64,000 nt of DNA from a bacterium (GTDB lineage Bacteria; Patescibacteriota; Gracilibacteria; UBA1369; PNNO01): the NCBI GenBank assembly GCA_013824265.1, contig PNNO01000005.1:186001-250000 (forward strand). Direction: 5' to 3'. Each line of letters opens with the position of its first letter. Within the stretch, counting starts at the first letter, position 1. Positions 1 to 8,523 of the stretch are shown one piece after another. The position numbers and the translations under genes are program-made. The notes under the pieces are model-generated. The model ran no database searches and had not been told where the DNA came from. It saw only the letters and a program-made list of their open reading frames with translations.

Positions 1-881
1 AAAGAGCTCTTGTTCCAGTGCTTCCGGATGAAAAAGATTTCCCATACACAATGGTTTTGGAATCTGAAACACTGTCTTGTAACGGATCAAGTTCAATGGC
101 TTCCGTATGCGGATCTTCAATGTCTTTGATGGCTGCTGGAGTACCTATTAAAAGCCACGTTTCGGCTATTGCAATGGGACTTGTAACCGATGGAACAGGC
201 AAGTATAAAATCCTGTCCGACATTCAGGGAATGGAGGATTTTGCCGGAGATATGGACTTTAAAGTTGCCGGAACTTCAAAGGGAATTACGGCTCTTCAAA
301 TGGATATTAAAATTAAGGGACTTTCACTTGATATCATGAGGGAGGCTTTGGCCAGAGCAAATGATTCAAGAATGGAAGTTATGAACGCGATGTCGCAGGT
401 TATTTCCGCACCAAGAACTGAAATGTCACAATACGCACCGCTTATTATCGGAATGCAAATTAATCCTGATAAGATCCGAACAGTTATTGGAAAGGGTGGA
501 GAAACAATTCAGGGCATGATTAAAGAATGCGGAGTTGAAATTGATATCAACGATGACGGAATGGTTACAATTACCGCTCCCGATCAAGCAAAAGGAGATT
601 GTGCCAGAAAGAAAATCGAACTTCTTACGTACGAGCCAAAAGTTGGCGAAGAGTTTGAAGGCAAGGTTGTTAGAATTATGGAATTTGGAGCATTTGTTGA
701 GATTACTCCGGGAAAAGACGGACTTGTTCACATCTCTCAAATGGCAAACGAAAGAGTTAACAAAGTTGAAGACGTTGTTAAACTTGGAGACGTGGTAAAA
801 GTTAAGCTCATGGAGATTGACGACCAGGGAAGATACAATCTTTCAATGAAGGCTTTATTGAAGAAAGAGAAGAAGGACTAA
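1..881 (+). CDS. pnp: Polyribonucleotide nucleotidyltransferase (PNPase), C-terminal part
   Basis: 3'-to-5' phosphorolytic exoribonuclease of RNA decay. The gene runs in from upstream of the window: frame 3 is open from base 3 (reading [11 protein letters not shown]), so the GTG at 18 is internal. Visible are the end of the second RNase PH core with the SNGSS-type motif ([12 protein letters not shown]) and the metal-binding Asp cluster [15 protein letters not shown], then a KH domain with the GKGG loop, then an S1 domain ([18 protein letters not shown] through [10 protein letters not shown]) ending with a short Lys/Glu tail. All C-terminal parts are present. Its last four bases overlap the convergent SLH/M23 gene, with no terminator between them. 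Confidence 0.97.
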   Translation, partial: RALVPVLPDEKDFPYTMVLESETLSCNGSSSMASVCGSSMSLMAAGVPIKSHVSAIAMGLVTDGTGKYKILSDIQGMEDFAGDMDFKVAGTSKGITALQMDIKIKGLSLDIMREALARANDSRMEVMNAMSQVISAPRTEMSQYAPLIIGMQINPDKIRTVIGKGGETIQGMIKECGVEIDINDDGMVTITAPDQAKGDCARKKIELLTYEPKVGEEFEGKVVRIMEFGAFVEITPGKDGLVHISQMANERVNKVEDVVKLGDVVKVKLMEIDDQGRYNLSMKALLKKEKKD

Positions 882-2167
882 AGAGCGTCTTCGTACCATT
901 CCTTGGAATCTACGATGATGTCTCCCACGAAGTGTGTGAAATGCAGATGAGATCCGGTGGAAACCCCAGTTGAACCCATAAGACCAATAAGCTCTCCTTT
1001 CTGAACTTGTTGGTCTTTTTTTACGCTAATTTCGTTTAAATGTAGATACATTGTGAAGACGTTTTGCCCATGGTCTATAACTATTGTATTGCCGTAAGAC
1101 ATTGTTTCCTCGGCCAGTTTCACAATGCCTGAATTTGAGGCGTTAATGGGCGTTCCTTCAACATTTGCGTAATCTATGCCAAAGTGTGAGCCGGAGAATT
1201 TGTCGTTAATATAGAGTGTATCTCCGAATGTTAATGTTATTGTACCTTCCGTTGGGACAATAAAAGGTCCGTCCCAAAGCTGCTCGGGAGTTGAATTTGC
1301 CTTTGCCGCATTAATAACTGTCCAGGTGTTGTCTTGCTGAACAGGTCCAAGAAGCTCGGTTTTTGTTTCTTCCATGTAGAAAGAACGTGTAGAAAAAACG
1401 TTATCAAGAACGGTTATGGCATAGTTGTTTGTTGTGCCTGAAGTTATTGTAAGCGATTTTTGCCCGATATCAGTAAGTCTGTGAACGCCTATGTATGCAA
1501 GTGCGTATTTTTTTGTGTCGATTGTTTTGATCTCCTCGTTTGCCGTGGCTCTTTTTACAACTATTTCTGCCTCGTTAAAGTTGATGTCTCTGTTCGGGCG
1601 CATAAAACCGTCGGGGTAGCCGTTAAAGTATCCTGCCGAAACAGCTTTGTTTATATAGTCGTAGTGCCAGTGAGACGGGGGTACGTCTTCAAAAATCGGA
1701 GCATCGCTTATGGTCACTTTTGGTTTAAATGTTTGTACGAGAATTTTTGCGATGTGGCTTCTTGCAAGGGGATCGTACGGGCCAAAAGTGCCGTTTTCAT
1801 ATCCGCTTATAATCCCAAGAGAATAAGCTTTTTTGATGTAATCGTAATACTCGTTTTCCTTTGTTACATCAGGAAAGTTCATTGTTACACTTTGTGTCGG
1901 CGCGCTTATTTGGTAGTTATCGAAAAGAAGTTTCAAGAATTCCGCTCTTGTTATTGATTCATCCCAGCTCGGTTTGCGAACGGTTTCGTAAAAACTAACG
2001 GCTTTCCCGTCAAAAGTTCCCGTTGTTTTTTGATCGTCAAAAATAGGGACTTCTATTTTTAAAGTCTTGCCTTGGTAGATTTGGGTGGGGAATGGAAGTG
2101 GGCTTGCGGCAAACGAATTTGTGGCTAAAAGAAAGGATAGTATGATTGAAGCTGAAATGCGTTTCAT
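878..2167 (-). CDS. Secreted SLH-domain M23 metallopeptidase
   Basis: Predicted secreted peptidoglycan endopeptidase of the M23 (LytM/lysostaphin) family, held at the surface by SLH repeats. Residues 1-21 form a signal peptide ending in SFA-A. SLH material fills about 68-210: a half repeat ([12 protein letters not shown]) followed by two full ones, with the typical [13 protein letters not shown] and [13 protein letters not shown] cores. A linker of about 100 residues leads to the M23 domain at about 310-429, where the zinc and catalytic residues are visible: H328 and D332 in HFGIDYA, H376 in YLHL, and H407/H409 in HLHF. The metallopeptidase therefore looks active. M23 enzymes with SLH repeats usually trim the wall during growth or division; that role is inferred. 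Confidence 0.93.
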   Translation of the reverse strand: MKRISASIILSFLLATNSFAASPLPFPTQIYQGKTLKIEVPIFDDQKTTGTFDGKAVSFYETVRKPSWDESITRAEFLKLLFDNYQISAPTQSVTMNFPDVTKENEYYDYIKKAYSLGIISGYENGTFGPYDPLARSHIAKILVQTFKPKVTISDAPIFEDVPPSHWHYDYINKAVSAGYFNGYPDGFMRPNRDINFNEAEIVVKRATANEEIKTIDTKKYALAYIGVHRLTDIGQKSLTITSGTTNNYAITVLDNVFSTRSFYMEETKTELLGPVQQDNTWTVINAAKANSTPEQLWDGPFIVPTEGTITLTFGDTLYINDKFSGSHFGIDYANVEGTPINASNSGIVKLAEETMSYGNTIVIDHGQNVFTMYLHLNEISVKKDQQVQKGELIGLMGSTGVSTGSHLHFTHFVGDIIVDSKEWYEDAL

Positions 2168-2208
2168 CGATAAAAATTGTTAATGCAAAAACAATTCTAC
2201 GTTAAATG

Positions 2209-2236
2209 TTGAATATTTTCGAGAGATGGCTATAAT
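2209..2236 (+). promoter_or_regulatory. Promoter of tRNA-Gly
   Basis: TTGAAT (2209-2214), 16 bases, then a perfect TATAAT (2231-2236). Transcription should begin near 2243, about 17 bases before the mature tRNA 5' end. Confidence 0.75.
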
Positions 2237-2259
2237 TCTAAGGCACATTTCTAAAATGC

Positions 2260-2334
2260 GCGGGTATAGTATAGTGGCTATTACGGCTGGTTGCCAATCA
2301 GCAGAGACGGGTTCGATTCCCGTTACCCGCTCCA
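2260..2334 (+). tRNA. tRNA-Gly (GCC)
   Basis: Full cloverleaf: acceptor GCGGGTA pairs with TACCCGC, the anticodon loop is TTGCCAA (anticodon GCC), and the T arm is ACGGG-TTCGATT-CCCGT. The discriminator is T, as usual for bacterial tRNA-Gly, and CCA is encoded at 2332-2334. A GCC-anticodon glycine tRNA is the ordinary one and is not the UCA tRNA of code-25 bacteria. Confidence 0.96.
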
Positions 2335-2343
2335 AACAAAGTC

Positions 2344-2943
2344 TCAAACATTATCAATTCCAAATCCAATAGGGTTTTTCGGGGTGTCTGCAGGTGGATT
2401 TGTTAAATCTTCGATCGCTTTCCACACTTTTTTAAATTCACGGTCAGTTTGATTGGCCTGTTTTAACATAAAACTGCGAACTTCTGACAACTGTTTCTCA
2501 ATATTTTTTTGAGAGTAAACAGCATGACGAAGCTGGACAAAAGCTTTAACAACTTCAATGCTCATTTGGATAGCGCGTTTACTTTTAAGTACGCTTGCCA
2601 ACATAACTGCGCCATGTTCGGTAAACGCAAATGGCATCTTCCTGCGGCCTCCGCGGTTTGATATCACAGTTTGTGATATCAAACTTGAGGTCACAATTTG
2701 TGACCTCAAGTTAGTAAATTCCTCGATAGTTAATCTGAACATGAATTCTTCAGGAAATCTCTCCATATTTCTTTGTACAGCTTGATTAAGAACCCTGGTT
2801 TCAATACCATATATATTTGCCAAATCTTCATCCAGCATCACTCTCTGCCCTCTTATTATATAAATGGCATAGTCAATATTTTGGCCCGATAATGCTATAT
2901 TTTTAGTGCGTTTCTCATTCATATGCAAATTAATAGCATACAA
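2344..2943 (-). CDS. ORF6N domain DNA-binding protein
   Basis: The N-terminal ORF6N/KilA-N-type domain is clear from about residue 30: RGQRVMLDEDLANIYGIETR, then RNMERFPEEFMF, then the GGRR...AFTEHGAVMLASVL block. The domain is known from phage and mobile-element regulators and is common, with unknown function, in CPR genomes. The C-terminal third is helical and charged. The gene ends 9 bases past tRNA-Gly, convergent with it, a typical integration niche. Two perfect long palindromes (2657-2712) lie inside the reading frame and encode the stretch SQIVTSSLISQTVISN, exactly where family members vary in length. No integrase or other phage gene is nearby. Confidence 0.85.
   Translation of the reverse strand: MYAINLHMNEKRTKNIALSGQNIDYAIYIIRGQRVMLDEDLANIYGIETRVLNQAVQRNMERFPEEFMFRLTIEEFTNLRSQIVTSSLISQTVISNRGGRRKMPFAFTEHGAVMLASVLKSKRAIQMSIEVVKAFVQLRHAVYSQKNIEKQLSEVRSFMLKQANQTDREFKKVWKAIEDLTNPPADTPKNPIGFGIDNV
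2657..2712. repeat. Two adjacent perfect palindromes inside the ORF6N gene
   Basis: Palindrome 1: 12-base arms 2657-2668 and 2672-2683 around GTT. Palindrome 2: 14-base arms 2682-2695 and 2699-2712 around ATT. They share two bases and have related cores (TCACA-n3-TGTGA). Both stay in frame within the coding sequence. Confidence 0.9.
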
Positions 2944-3079
2944 ATATTAAAAAAAAATAAAAATTTCCTAAAATCTACTTGATTATAGTGGTCCTTCTTA
3001 CTGGTACGGAATAAGGTTGTTCGTAAGAGACGCGAACGCAAAAAGGAGGAGGTCTACTAAGGAATTTTTAGGCTACAGT

Positions 3080-3108
3080 TTGACACATTTGGTATTACAT
3101 GTCATACT
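3080..3108 (+). promoter_or_regulatory. Promoter of the 3141 gene
   Basis: Perfect TTGACA (3080-3085), 17 bases, CATACT (3103-3108). The expected RNA start near 3115 lies about 26 bases before the ATG. Confidence 0.65.
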
Positions 3109-3140
3109 TCGATTACTAGTTTGTTTTTTAATAAATTCTT

Positions 3141-3617
3141 ATGACTGATGCATTTGTAAAAAAAGAAGGAGAACTTGCTATCGTTGGGCCTCGTTCAGAA
3201 GGTGGAAGTGAGCTTCCTATTGCGCCTGAAATAAATGAAAGACAAACGGAAAGTGGCGAGTTAGCGCGCGCGACTCTAGAGGGGGCAGACTCAGGACCTT
3301 TGGAAGACGAAACAAGTTTAGAAGAAAAAGTTCATTCCAGGGAAGAGGTCATGGCAGTTCTTAATCAGCAACTCGATGGACAGCCGTACAGAATTGAGCG
3401 AGAACTTTCGGACGCGAAAGGCCTTTATTTGTTGGACATTGTTATTCCGGGAGAGGATGGTAATACGGAGTACTCATATAGAAGACAAGGTGTCTATCCT
3501 AAGGGAATAGCAAAAATATCCGTTATTCATGTCGCTTATTATGATAAAGATGGTTTCCCGGTTGGAGGGACTTCGGTAGCCAAGTGGAAGAATGGTGTGT
3601 GGAAGATTTCTGAATAG
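3141..3617 (+). CDS. Hypothetical protein
   Basis: 158 residues, family not recognised. There is no signal peptide or membrane segment. Residues 1-70 are acidic and low-complexity (SGPLEDETSLEEKVHSREE). The C-terminal half alternates like a small beta-rich fold (YLLDIVIPGEDGNTEYSYRR, then AYYDKDGFPVGGTSVAKWKNGVWKIS); the last motif resembles the end of small intracellular or lipoprotein beta domains. A good promoter precedes it and the acyltransferase frame starts next to its stop, so the two may be co-transcribed. Confidence 0.7.
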   Translation: MTDAFVKKEGELAIVGPRSEGGSELPIAPEINERQTESGELARATLEGADSGPLEDETSLEEKVHSREEVMAVLNQQLDGQPYRIERELSDAKGLYLLDIVIPGEDGNTEYSYRRQGVYPKGIAKISVIHVAYYDKDGFPVGGTSVAKWKNGVWKISE

Positions 3618-3711
3618 ACATCAAGTGCTTTCTCATACAGCCTCCTTGTCTCTGGCTTTTTTTGGTTATTCAACTAGAATGCCTTTGCGCAAAAAAATCA
3701 TTAGGAAACCT

Positions 3712-4740
3712 ATGGAAATCGGCAAAGTACAAAGCATACTTATACGCGGTGTTGCAATTATAATGATTGTGTTTTATCACTTCCAATATGATATGTTCGG
3801 TGGAAGTTTTTTGATGGAAAGGGGACAAGGCGTGATTGCTTGGATAGCCGATTCTTTTGTATATATTCAGCAAGAGCCAAACGCATGGATTGGGTTTTTG
3901 ATGTATTTTTGCTTTATTGGGGTAAATATTTTTTTTGTGCTTTCCGGTTATGGTCTTGTGAAAAAATATAAGGATAGAGAAATTTTGAAAACGGAAGATA
4001 TGTTGAAACAGTCAATGAAGATACTCATTCCTTATTGGCTTGCACATCCTATTATTCATGTTGTTGATTGGGGTCTTAAAACATTACAATATCAATTCGG
4101 ATTTATCGAATATAAAACTTATTTTGCAGGGATGCATAGTTTTTCTCAGTACATTGAAAGTTTTCTTGTGTTCCCGCGATGGTTTAATTTGGAGGGGGCT
4201 TTAACTTTTGTTGGAACGTGGTGGTTTGTTGGGATTATTATTCAGTTTTACTTATTATTTCCATTCCTTTTAAAACTTTTCAAAAAACTGAAACCAATAC
4301 ATGCGCTTGCTGTATGCGTGATGATAAGTTTTGTTTATAGATATATTGTTTCGGTTGCAACAGGATCGTCACCGGTTGGCGTAAATGAAGCTGATATTTT
4401 CCTGTTTATAATGTTTCCCGCAAAGCTTTCTGAATTTGCTCTCGGGATGTATCTTGCATGGGAGTTGGAGTCTATAAAACCGAAAAACAGCACGTTAATA
4501 AGTATTCCACTGATTATTTTAGGGTTTATCTTTTTGGGAAATGTTCAGACCATGTTTATTAGTGATTTTCTTTTTGCATTTGGTGGAGTAATGCTTGTTT
4601 ACACTATTACCAAGCCACTTAAAGGATTTGCAAAAAAGGTGACTTTTGCTATTGGGGAAAAATCATACCTGATTTACCTTTACCATGAGCCAACTATGAA
4701 GTTGATTCTAAAGTTTATTTTTCCTAATTGGATACATTAG
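3712..4740 (+). CDS. Acyltransferase 3 family membrane protein
   Basis: Multi-spanning membrane O-acyltransferase of the acyltransferase-3 family, which acylates surface sugars or other envelope molecules; the substrate is unknown. Seen: an N-terminal helix with the family His (RGVAIIMIVFYHFQYD), the FFVLSGYGLVKKY motif, about eight further hydrophobic helices, and a YLIYLYHEP segment near the end. The frame is open from 3592, but that start lies inside the upstream gene; ATG 3712 (MEIGKVQSIL) or 3679 fits better. The protein stops soon after the ninth helix, and a 25-codon hydrophobic frame continues at 4730-4807 in the next phase, so the C-terminus may be shortened by a frameshift. Confidence 0.85.
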   Translation: MEIGKVQSILIRGVAIIMIVFYHFQYDMFGGSFLMERGQGVIAWIADSFVYIQQEPNAWIGFLMYFCFIGVNIFFVLSGYGLVKKYKDREILKTEDMLKQSMKILIPYWLAHPIIHVVDWGLKTLQYQFGFIEYKTYFAGMHSFSQYIESFLVFPRWFNLEGALTFVGTWWFVGIIIQFYLLFPFLLKLFKKLKPIHALAVCVMISFVYRYIVSVATGSSPVGVNEADIFLFIMFPAKLSEFALGMYLAWELESIKPKNSTLISIPLIILGFIFLGNVQTMFISDFLFAFGGVMLVYTITKPLKGFAKKVTFAIGEKSYLIYLYHEPTMKLILKFIFPNWIH

Positions 4741-4810
4741 TTTTGGAAAACCAGGTGGATATCTTGTCGAATTATTTTTTGTTTCCAGGGGTGTTTTTGT
4801 ATTTTAAACC

Positions 4811-5467
4811 CTACTTGGTTTTCTCAAAAACACTTTGAATATATGGGGTTCTGAAACAATACCCCGTTTCTTTCTTTAGATTCACTTCTCTAACAGGTGA
4901 ATTTCCGCTATCCATAATCTTGGATATTTCGGTTATTACCCGTGATTTTATTCCAAAAATAAGGCCGCCACTTTGTGTCGCGCGTAGAATTTCTTTGGCA
5001 AGAGCGGCATGGTATCTTTCATCGTCTATTGCCTCTTGATTAACTCCATTGATAGTAAAATTGGCAACTCCGTCTTTAAGTCTTGCTGCAAAATCCAGCA
5101 TATCCGCCTGTATATTTGTTCCAAGAGGGCTGGAATTAATGATTCGATAAGGATCAGAAGGTAAAGCTTGATTATGATTTCTGTCGACATTTACATATTC
5201 ACCAACGCGAAGTTCGTTTGCAAAACCTGTCATCCAGCCTCTGCCTCCGCCAAGATCTACCAAAGGTTTTCCGGTTAATCTTTCTGCGAAAAACTCGCGC
5301 GTTTTTATGGCAGATTCCTGCCATAAAATAGAAGGCCATTTGTCGGAATATATTGTGTCTTTAAAGCGTGTTCCTTGATCAGGTCTCTTTTCCTGTCGCT
5401 CGATTAAATCCTCATATTCGGGTGGCAGGGTAGCTTCTTGGTCGATCAGTGAATGAAATCTTTCCAT
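4811..5467 (-). CDS. Class I SAM-dependent methyltransferase-like protein
   Basis: 218 residues. SAM motif I is clear at about 70-78 (VDLGGGRGW), followed by an acidic strand end (YVNVDRN) and a motif near 170 (GGLIFGIKSRV) that matches the later strands of a Rossmann methyltransferase. Substrate unknown. Expression is probably from TTGACC-16-TAATAT (5503-5530, minus strand). No neighbour points to a role. Confidence 0.72.
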   Translation of the reverse strand: MERFHSLIDQEATLPPEYEDLIERQEKRPDQGTRFKDTIYSDKWPSILWQESAIKTREFFAERLTGKPLVDLGGGRGWMTGFANELRVGEYVNVDRNHNQALPSDPYRIINSSPLGTNIQADMLDFAARLKDGVANFTINGVNQEAIDDERYHAALAKEILRATQSGGLIFGIKSRVITEISKIMDSGNSPVREVNLKKETGYCFRTPYIQSVFEKTK

Positions 5468-5548
5468 TGTCTAAATTTGTTTATGTATAACAAAGGTGGT
5501 CTATATTAACATGATGAAGACCGGGGTCAAGGTGTATGTTCTTTGCTT

Positions 5549-5947
5549 TTACTCCGTAGTCTGTCCGTCAAAATCAGCTTCATTTGCTTCCGCCTCTTCT
5601 TTTGTAACTCGCACAATTCCGTCTTTATGATGAGCCGGTGAATATATTGTGTATAAGCGTAAGTCCTCGGTTTCTGAAACGTTTATAATGTTGTGCTGTG
5701 CTCCGGCCGGAACTACTATTGCGGAGCCGTCTTTAACTGCGTATTCATTGCCGTCGATTATGCATTTGCCTTCACCATGTTCAAAACGGAAGAATTGATC
5801 GTTGTCAGCGTGGACTTCCATTCCAAGTTCATCTTTTGGCTTAACAGACATTAAAACTAACTGGCTGTGTTTTCCGGTATAAAGAACTTTACGGAAATTC
5901 TCGTTCTCCAAAGTGGCGTTTTCGATGTTTGCGTGGAATCCTTTCAT
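5549..5947 (-). CDS. Cupin domain protein
   Basis: About 132 residues forming one small beta-barrel cupin. Motif 1 is GMEVHADNDQFFRFEHGEG with metal-ligand candidates His and Glu, then CIIDGNEYAVKDGSAIVVPAGAQHNI as motif 2 with the last His. The end is acidic (EEAEANEADFDGQ). Such stand-alone cupins include sugar isomerases and mannose-6-phosphate isomerase-like or storage-type binding proteins; no specific reaction can be assigned. The frame is open to 6001, but ATG 5947 is preferred because a likely minus-strand -10 (TATACT, 5983-5988) puts the RNA start downstream of that longer start. Confidence 0.86.
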   Translation of the reverse strand: MKGFHANIENATLENENFRKVLYTGKHSQLVLMSVKPKDELGMEVHADNDQFFRFEHGEGKCIIDGNEYAVKDGSAIVVPAGAQHNIINVSETEDLRLYTIYSPAHHKDGIVRVTKEEAEANEADFDGQTTE

Positions 5948-6002
5948 GTTTTTATGAGTTATTTTATTGTGGGCTGCCAAAAGTATACACTTAAAAAACA
6001 CC

Positions 6003-6031
6003 TTGCAAATAAAAAAGAAGTAATATACAAT
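6003..6031 (+). promoter_or_regulatory. Promoter of the candidate small RNA
   Basis: TTGCAA (6003-6008), 17 bases, TACAAT (6026-6031), predicting an RNA start at about 6038. No protein gene follows on this strand before a strong terminator at 6115-6141. Confidence 0.6.
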
Positions 6032-6037
6032 TAATCA

Positions 6038-6141
6038 TGGTCGTAGATACGATGCATGAATGTTACGAGCACATGCGGCCGTAGATAATATGTACAGCAT
6101 CGTGCGAATCAAATACCTTCTGATCCCAAGAAGGTTTTTTT
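6038..6141 (+). ncRNA. Candidate small RNA, about 100 nt
   Basis: A promoter and an intrinsic terminator on the same strand enclose about 100 bases with no sizeable reading frame, between the divergently lying cupin gene and the 3' end of PEP carboxylase. Inside, ACGATGC (6049-6055) pairs perfectly with GCATCGT (6097-6103), closing a large hairpin with smaller alternative stems (GCATG 6054-6058 with CATGC 6072-6076). A 15-codon frame begins at ATG 6037 (MVVDTMHECYEHMRP), almost at the predicted RNA start, so a leaderless micropeptide is an alternative. It matches no RNA family I recognise. Confidence 0.5.
6115..6141 (+). terminator. Intrinsic terminator of the small RNA
   Basis: ACCTTCT (6115-6121) pairs perfectly with AGAAGGT (6129-6135) around a 7-base loop, followed by a run of seven T. 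The T run is on the plus side only, so it ends plus-strand transcription and does not serve the minus-strand PEP carboxylase gene. Confidence 0.88.
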
Positions 6142-6156
6142 GTATCTGTTTTCTTT

Positions 6157-7662
6157 TTACCCCAGACTTTTTCTTATTATTGCGGCCTCAAGAATGTCTT
6201 TTGACGGGTCTTTCTTCATTTTCATCTTATAATAGATGTTTGAAGTAAGGTTCCTATGCAAAAAATGCTTGTCTTTTTGCGGACCGAATTTTATTCCAAG
6301 AATTTTCTCCGTTTTTTCTATATCCTGCGCGATCTGTTTGAAGAGCGGATTTTTCTTTGCAAATAAGGCCAAATTTTCCTTGTTTAGATATTTGCCCGCG
6401 TGGGAAAGGTCGCGCTCAAGGTTTAAATATATTTTTTTTATGAGTGGTAGCAGCCCTCTTTTCTCAGCCTCCTCAAGCCCTCTGCCGGTTCCTATAAATT
6501 CCGGTGGAATTCCAAGTGAATAGAAAATTGCGGTGAATGTTATTGCGCGTGGCAATTTAACTTTGCCCATTCCTCTTGAATACCCAAAAAGACCAATATG
6601 CTGCATTCTTTCGCGTCTAGAGGGGATATATTTTGAAAACTTGTTTATGTAGGCTGCCAAAGGTTCGACTGTTTCTTTATAATAATCAGAAAAAATCTCA
6701 TTTATGGTGATGATTTTTTTTGTTTCTTCTTTTGAAATAATTGTCGGTTTTAATTCCGGAAGAGTTTTTTGAATGAATTTTATGGCTTTTTTAACCTGTT
6801 CTATCGGATAATCGTATTTGAACGCGGATTGAATTGTTATTGTTCTTATGCCACCATATTCTTCTATAACTTCGTGAATATTTTCCGGATTTACGCCTCC
6901 TCTGAACGGAAGGGAGCCTGTTCCTATTATCGGATACATCCCTATATTGTGTTTTTTTCCGACTTCATGAATTTGTGAAATTGCAACTTTTGCGGCAAGT
7001 ACGGCAGGCACTATACCGCTGTTTAAAGCCGGATCTGAACGTGCTATAAAAGGCCTTATGTATTCCGGATTCTTTTTGTATTTCTTTTTATGGATTGAAA
7101 TATATTCTTCCAAGAATTCGGAAATGCTTGTCATCTGTTCAACGGATTCGATTAGAGGAATAACGTTGATTTGATTAAATCCACATCTGTCTTTGTTAAA
7201 TATTTCACATTTAAGTTTTGCAACTTTGCTGAATATTTCTTCCACTTCGCCTATTTGTCCGGCGGTTTTTGTCATCGGAAGAATTACCTCAAAAATCGGT
7301 GGTGTGTGGAATTTAAAATCCTCCGCAAAGTCAGCCGAGGTAACTATGTTTATGAATGCTCTTGCTATCCTGTATCCGCTTTCTTCCCATATGTTAGGGA
7401 TTCTGTAAGTTAAAAATTTGTCTTTTCCAAGCTGCTTTTTCTTAAAATATTCCGTATATCTTCTAAAAAGCTTGTCGATAACCGCCTCGTCGACGAATTT
7501 CCCTTCCCAGTCCCACATGTATTCTTCCGCGTCCAAATCTTTGAAAATTCTATAAACTTCCTCGATTTCATCAGTTGTATTTATAAAGCTTTTCCCGCAC
7601 CAATAAGCCTCTTGTGCGTTATCAGGGTGCTGGGTTGTCATTGTGGCGGGAATTTTTCTCAT
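6157..7662 (-). CDS. ppcA: Archaeal-type phosphoenolpyruvate carboxylase
   Basis: 501 residues, the length of the short archaeal-type (PpcA/PEPcase_2) enzyme, which adds bicarbonate to PEP to give oxaloacetate. The N-terminus MRKIPATMTTQHPDNAQ is the family signature. Further matches include VILPMTKTA, RPFIARSDPALNSG, GTGSLPFRGGVNPENI and the C-terminal IGLFGYSRGMGKVKLPRAITF and FIGTGRGL segments that bind substrate. The family is unrelated in length to the 900-residue bacterial enzyme and occurs in archaea, some Firmicutes and CPR bacteria. No other central-carbon gene is adjacent. Confidence 0.96.
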   Translation of the reverse strand: MRKIPATMTTQHPDNAQEAYWCGKSFINTTDEIEEVYRIFKDLDAEEYMWDWEGKFVDEAVIDKLFRRYTEYFKKKQLGKDKFLTYRIPNIWEESGYRIARAFINIVTSADFAEDFKFHTPPIFEVILPMTKTAGQIGEVEEIFSKVAKLKCEIFNKDRCGFNQINVIPLIESVEQMTSISEFLEEYISIHKKKYKKNPEYIRPFIARSDPALNSGIVPAVLAAKVAISQIHEVGKKHNIGMYPIIGTGSLPFRGGVNPENIHEVIEEYGGIRTITIQSAFKYDYPIEQVKKAIKFIQKTLPELKPTIISKEETKKIITINEIFSDYYKETVEPLAAYINKFSKYIPSRRERMQHIGLFGYSRGMGKVKLPRAITFTAIFYSLGIPPEFIGTGRGLEEAEKRGLLPLIKKIYLNLERDLSHAGKYLNKENLALFAKKNPLFKQIAQDIEKTEKILGIKFGPQKDKHFLHRNLTSNIYYKMKMKKDPSKDILEAAIIRKSLG

Positions 7663-7691
7663 GATTTTTGTTATGATTCTGGGTTAATGCG

Positions 7692-7721
7692 ATTATAATA
7701 TGTGTTGGTAATTTTTAACAA
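7692..7721 (-). promoter_or_regulatory. Promoter of PEP carboxylase, overlapping a divergent -10
   Basis: On the minus strand TTGTTA (7716-7721), 18 bases, TATAAT (7692-7697). The same AT-rich core also reads TATAAT on the plus strand (7694-7699) toward the lipoprotein gene, so the two divergent genes appear to share one -10 region. Confidence 0.6.
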
Positions 7722-7728
7722 ACAAAAC

Positions 7729-8463
7729 ATGAAAAAAATCGGTTTTCAAATGATGCCTTTTTTGGCAGTTATAATGCTGGTCGGCTGTATGCAGGTTCCT
7801 GTTGTGGATGAAAACGCCGGTGATAAGGATGAGGTTGTGATTACAAGTTTTGATGAATGTGTGGCGGCCGGAAATCCGGTAATGGAAAGTTATCCAAGAC
7901 AGTGTAATGCCAATGGGGAAAATTTTGTTGAGGAGATAGAGGTGCCTGTTACAAGTTCGATGACAGAGGCGGAAGCAAAAGTTGTTGCGGAAACAAGTTG
8001 TATAAAGGGAGGAGAAGCGCTTGGAGTTGGATCTTACAATCCAAACAGCAAAACATGGTGGTTTGATGCCAATCTTAACGCTACTAAGCCCGGATGTAAT
8101 CCTGCGTGTGTAGTTTCGGAAGAGACAAAAACTGCGGAAATTAACTGGAGATGTACGGGAGCGATTTTGCCGGAAGAATCTTTGGAAGAGTCTACTGGGG
8201 TTACTTCTGAAGCCGCTTTAAGAGATGCTTTTGCTGCAAAATATCCCGATTATGCTCAGACTCTTTCTGTTGAAATAAAAAAGGAGGCCGATGGTTTTGT
8301 TCGTGGAAATATCAATTTTGCTCAAGGAGAGGCCGGCGGATACTTCTTGGCAAAGATGACAAACGGTGTGTGGGAAATAGTTATGGACGGAAACGGCATA
8401 ATTCCATGCAATTTAAGCCAGCAGGGATTCCCGGCAGACATGCTTGAAGACTGTGCGAATTAA
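7729..8463 (+). CDS. Secreted lipoprotein, Cys-rich
   Basis: About 244 residues from ATG 7729. The signal peptide ends in a lipobox, MLVGC, with C20 as the lipid-modified Cys, so the protein should be anchored on the outer face of the membrane. Just behind comes the short module FDECVAAGNPVMESYPRQC, a pattern often seen in CPR lipoproteins. A middle region with four further Cys (TSCIKGG, KPGCNPACVV, WRCTGA) suggests disulfides. The C-terminal 80 residues (LRDAFAAKYPDY... GGYFLAKMTNGVWEIVMDGNG) look like a small alpha/beta lipoprotein domain. No enzyme motif seen. Confidence 0.85.
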   Translation: MKKIGFQMMPFLAVIMLVGCMQVPVVDENAGDKDEVVITSFDECVAAGNPVMESYPRQCNANGENFVEEIEVPVTSSMTEAEAKVVAETSCIKGGEALGVGSYNPNSKTWWFDANLNATKPGCNPACVVSEETKTAEINWRCTGAILPEESLEESTGVTSEAALRDAFAAKYPDYAQTLSVEIKKEADGFVRGNINFAQGEAGGYFLAKMTNGVWEIVMDGNGIIPCNLSQQGFPADMLEDCAN

Positions 8464-8484
8464 ATAAAAACCAGATTATATCTT

Positions 8485-8523
8485 AAATAAGCGCACGGAA
8501 GATTGTTTCTTTGCGCTTATTTT
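8485..8523 (+). terminator. Intrinsic terminator after the lipoprotein gene
   Basis: An 11-base perfect stem (8485-8495 with 8512-8522, core AATAAGCGCA/TGCGCTTATT) with a 16-base loop and a short T run. The loop carries the -35 element of the next gene. Confidence 0.8.

Noticed and set aside
2260-2943. tRNA-Gly plus ORF6N as a prophage or integrative element
   Set aside because: No integrase, attachment repeat or other phage gene is nearby; only the ORF6N gene itself hints at mobility.
3040-3058. Strong Shine-Dalgarno-like AAGGAGGAGGT upstream of the 3141 gene, also seen at 32995
   Set aside because: No start codon lies at a workable distance and it is upstream of the mapped-looking promoter; the second copy is inside a coding region. 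Taken as chance.
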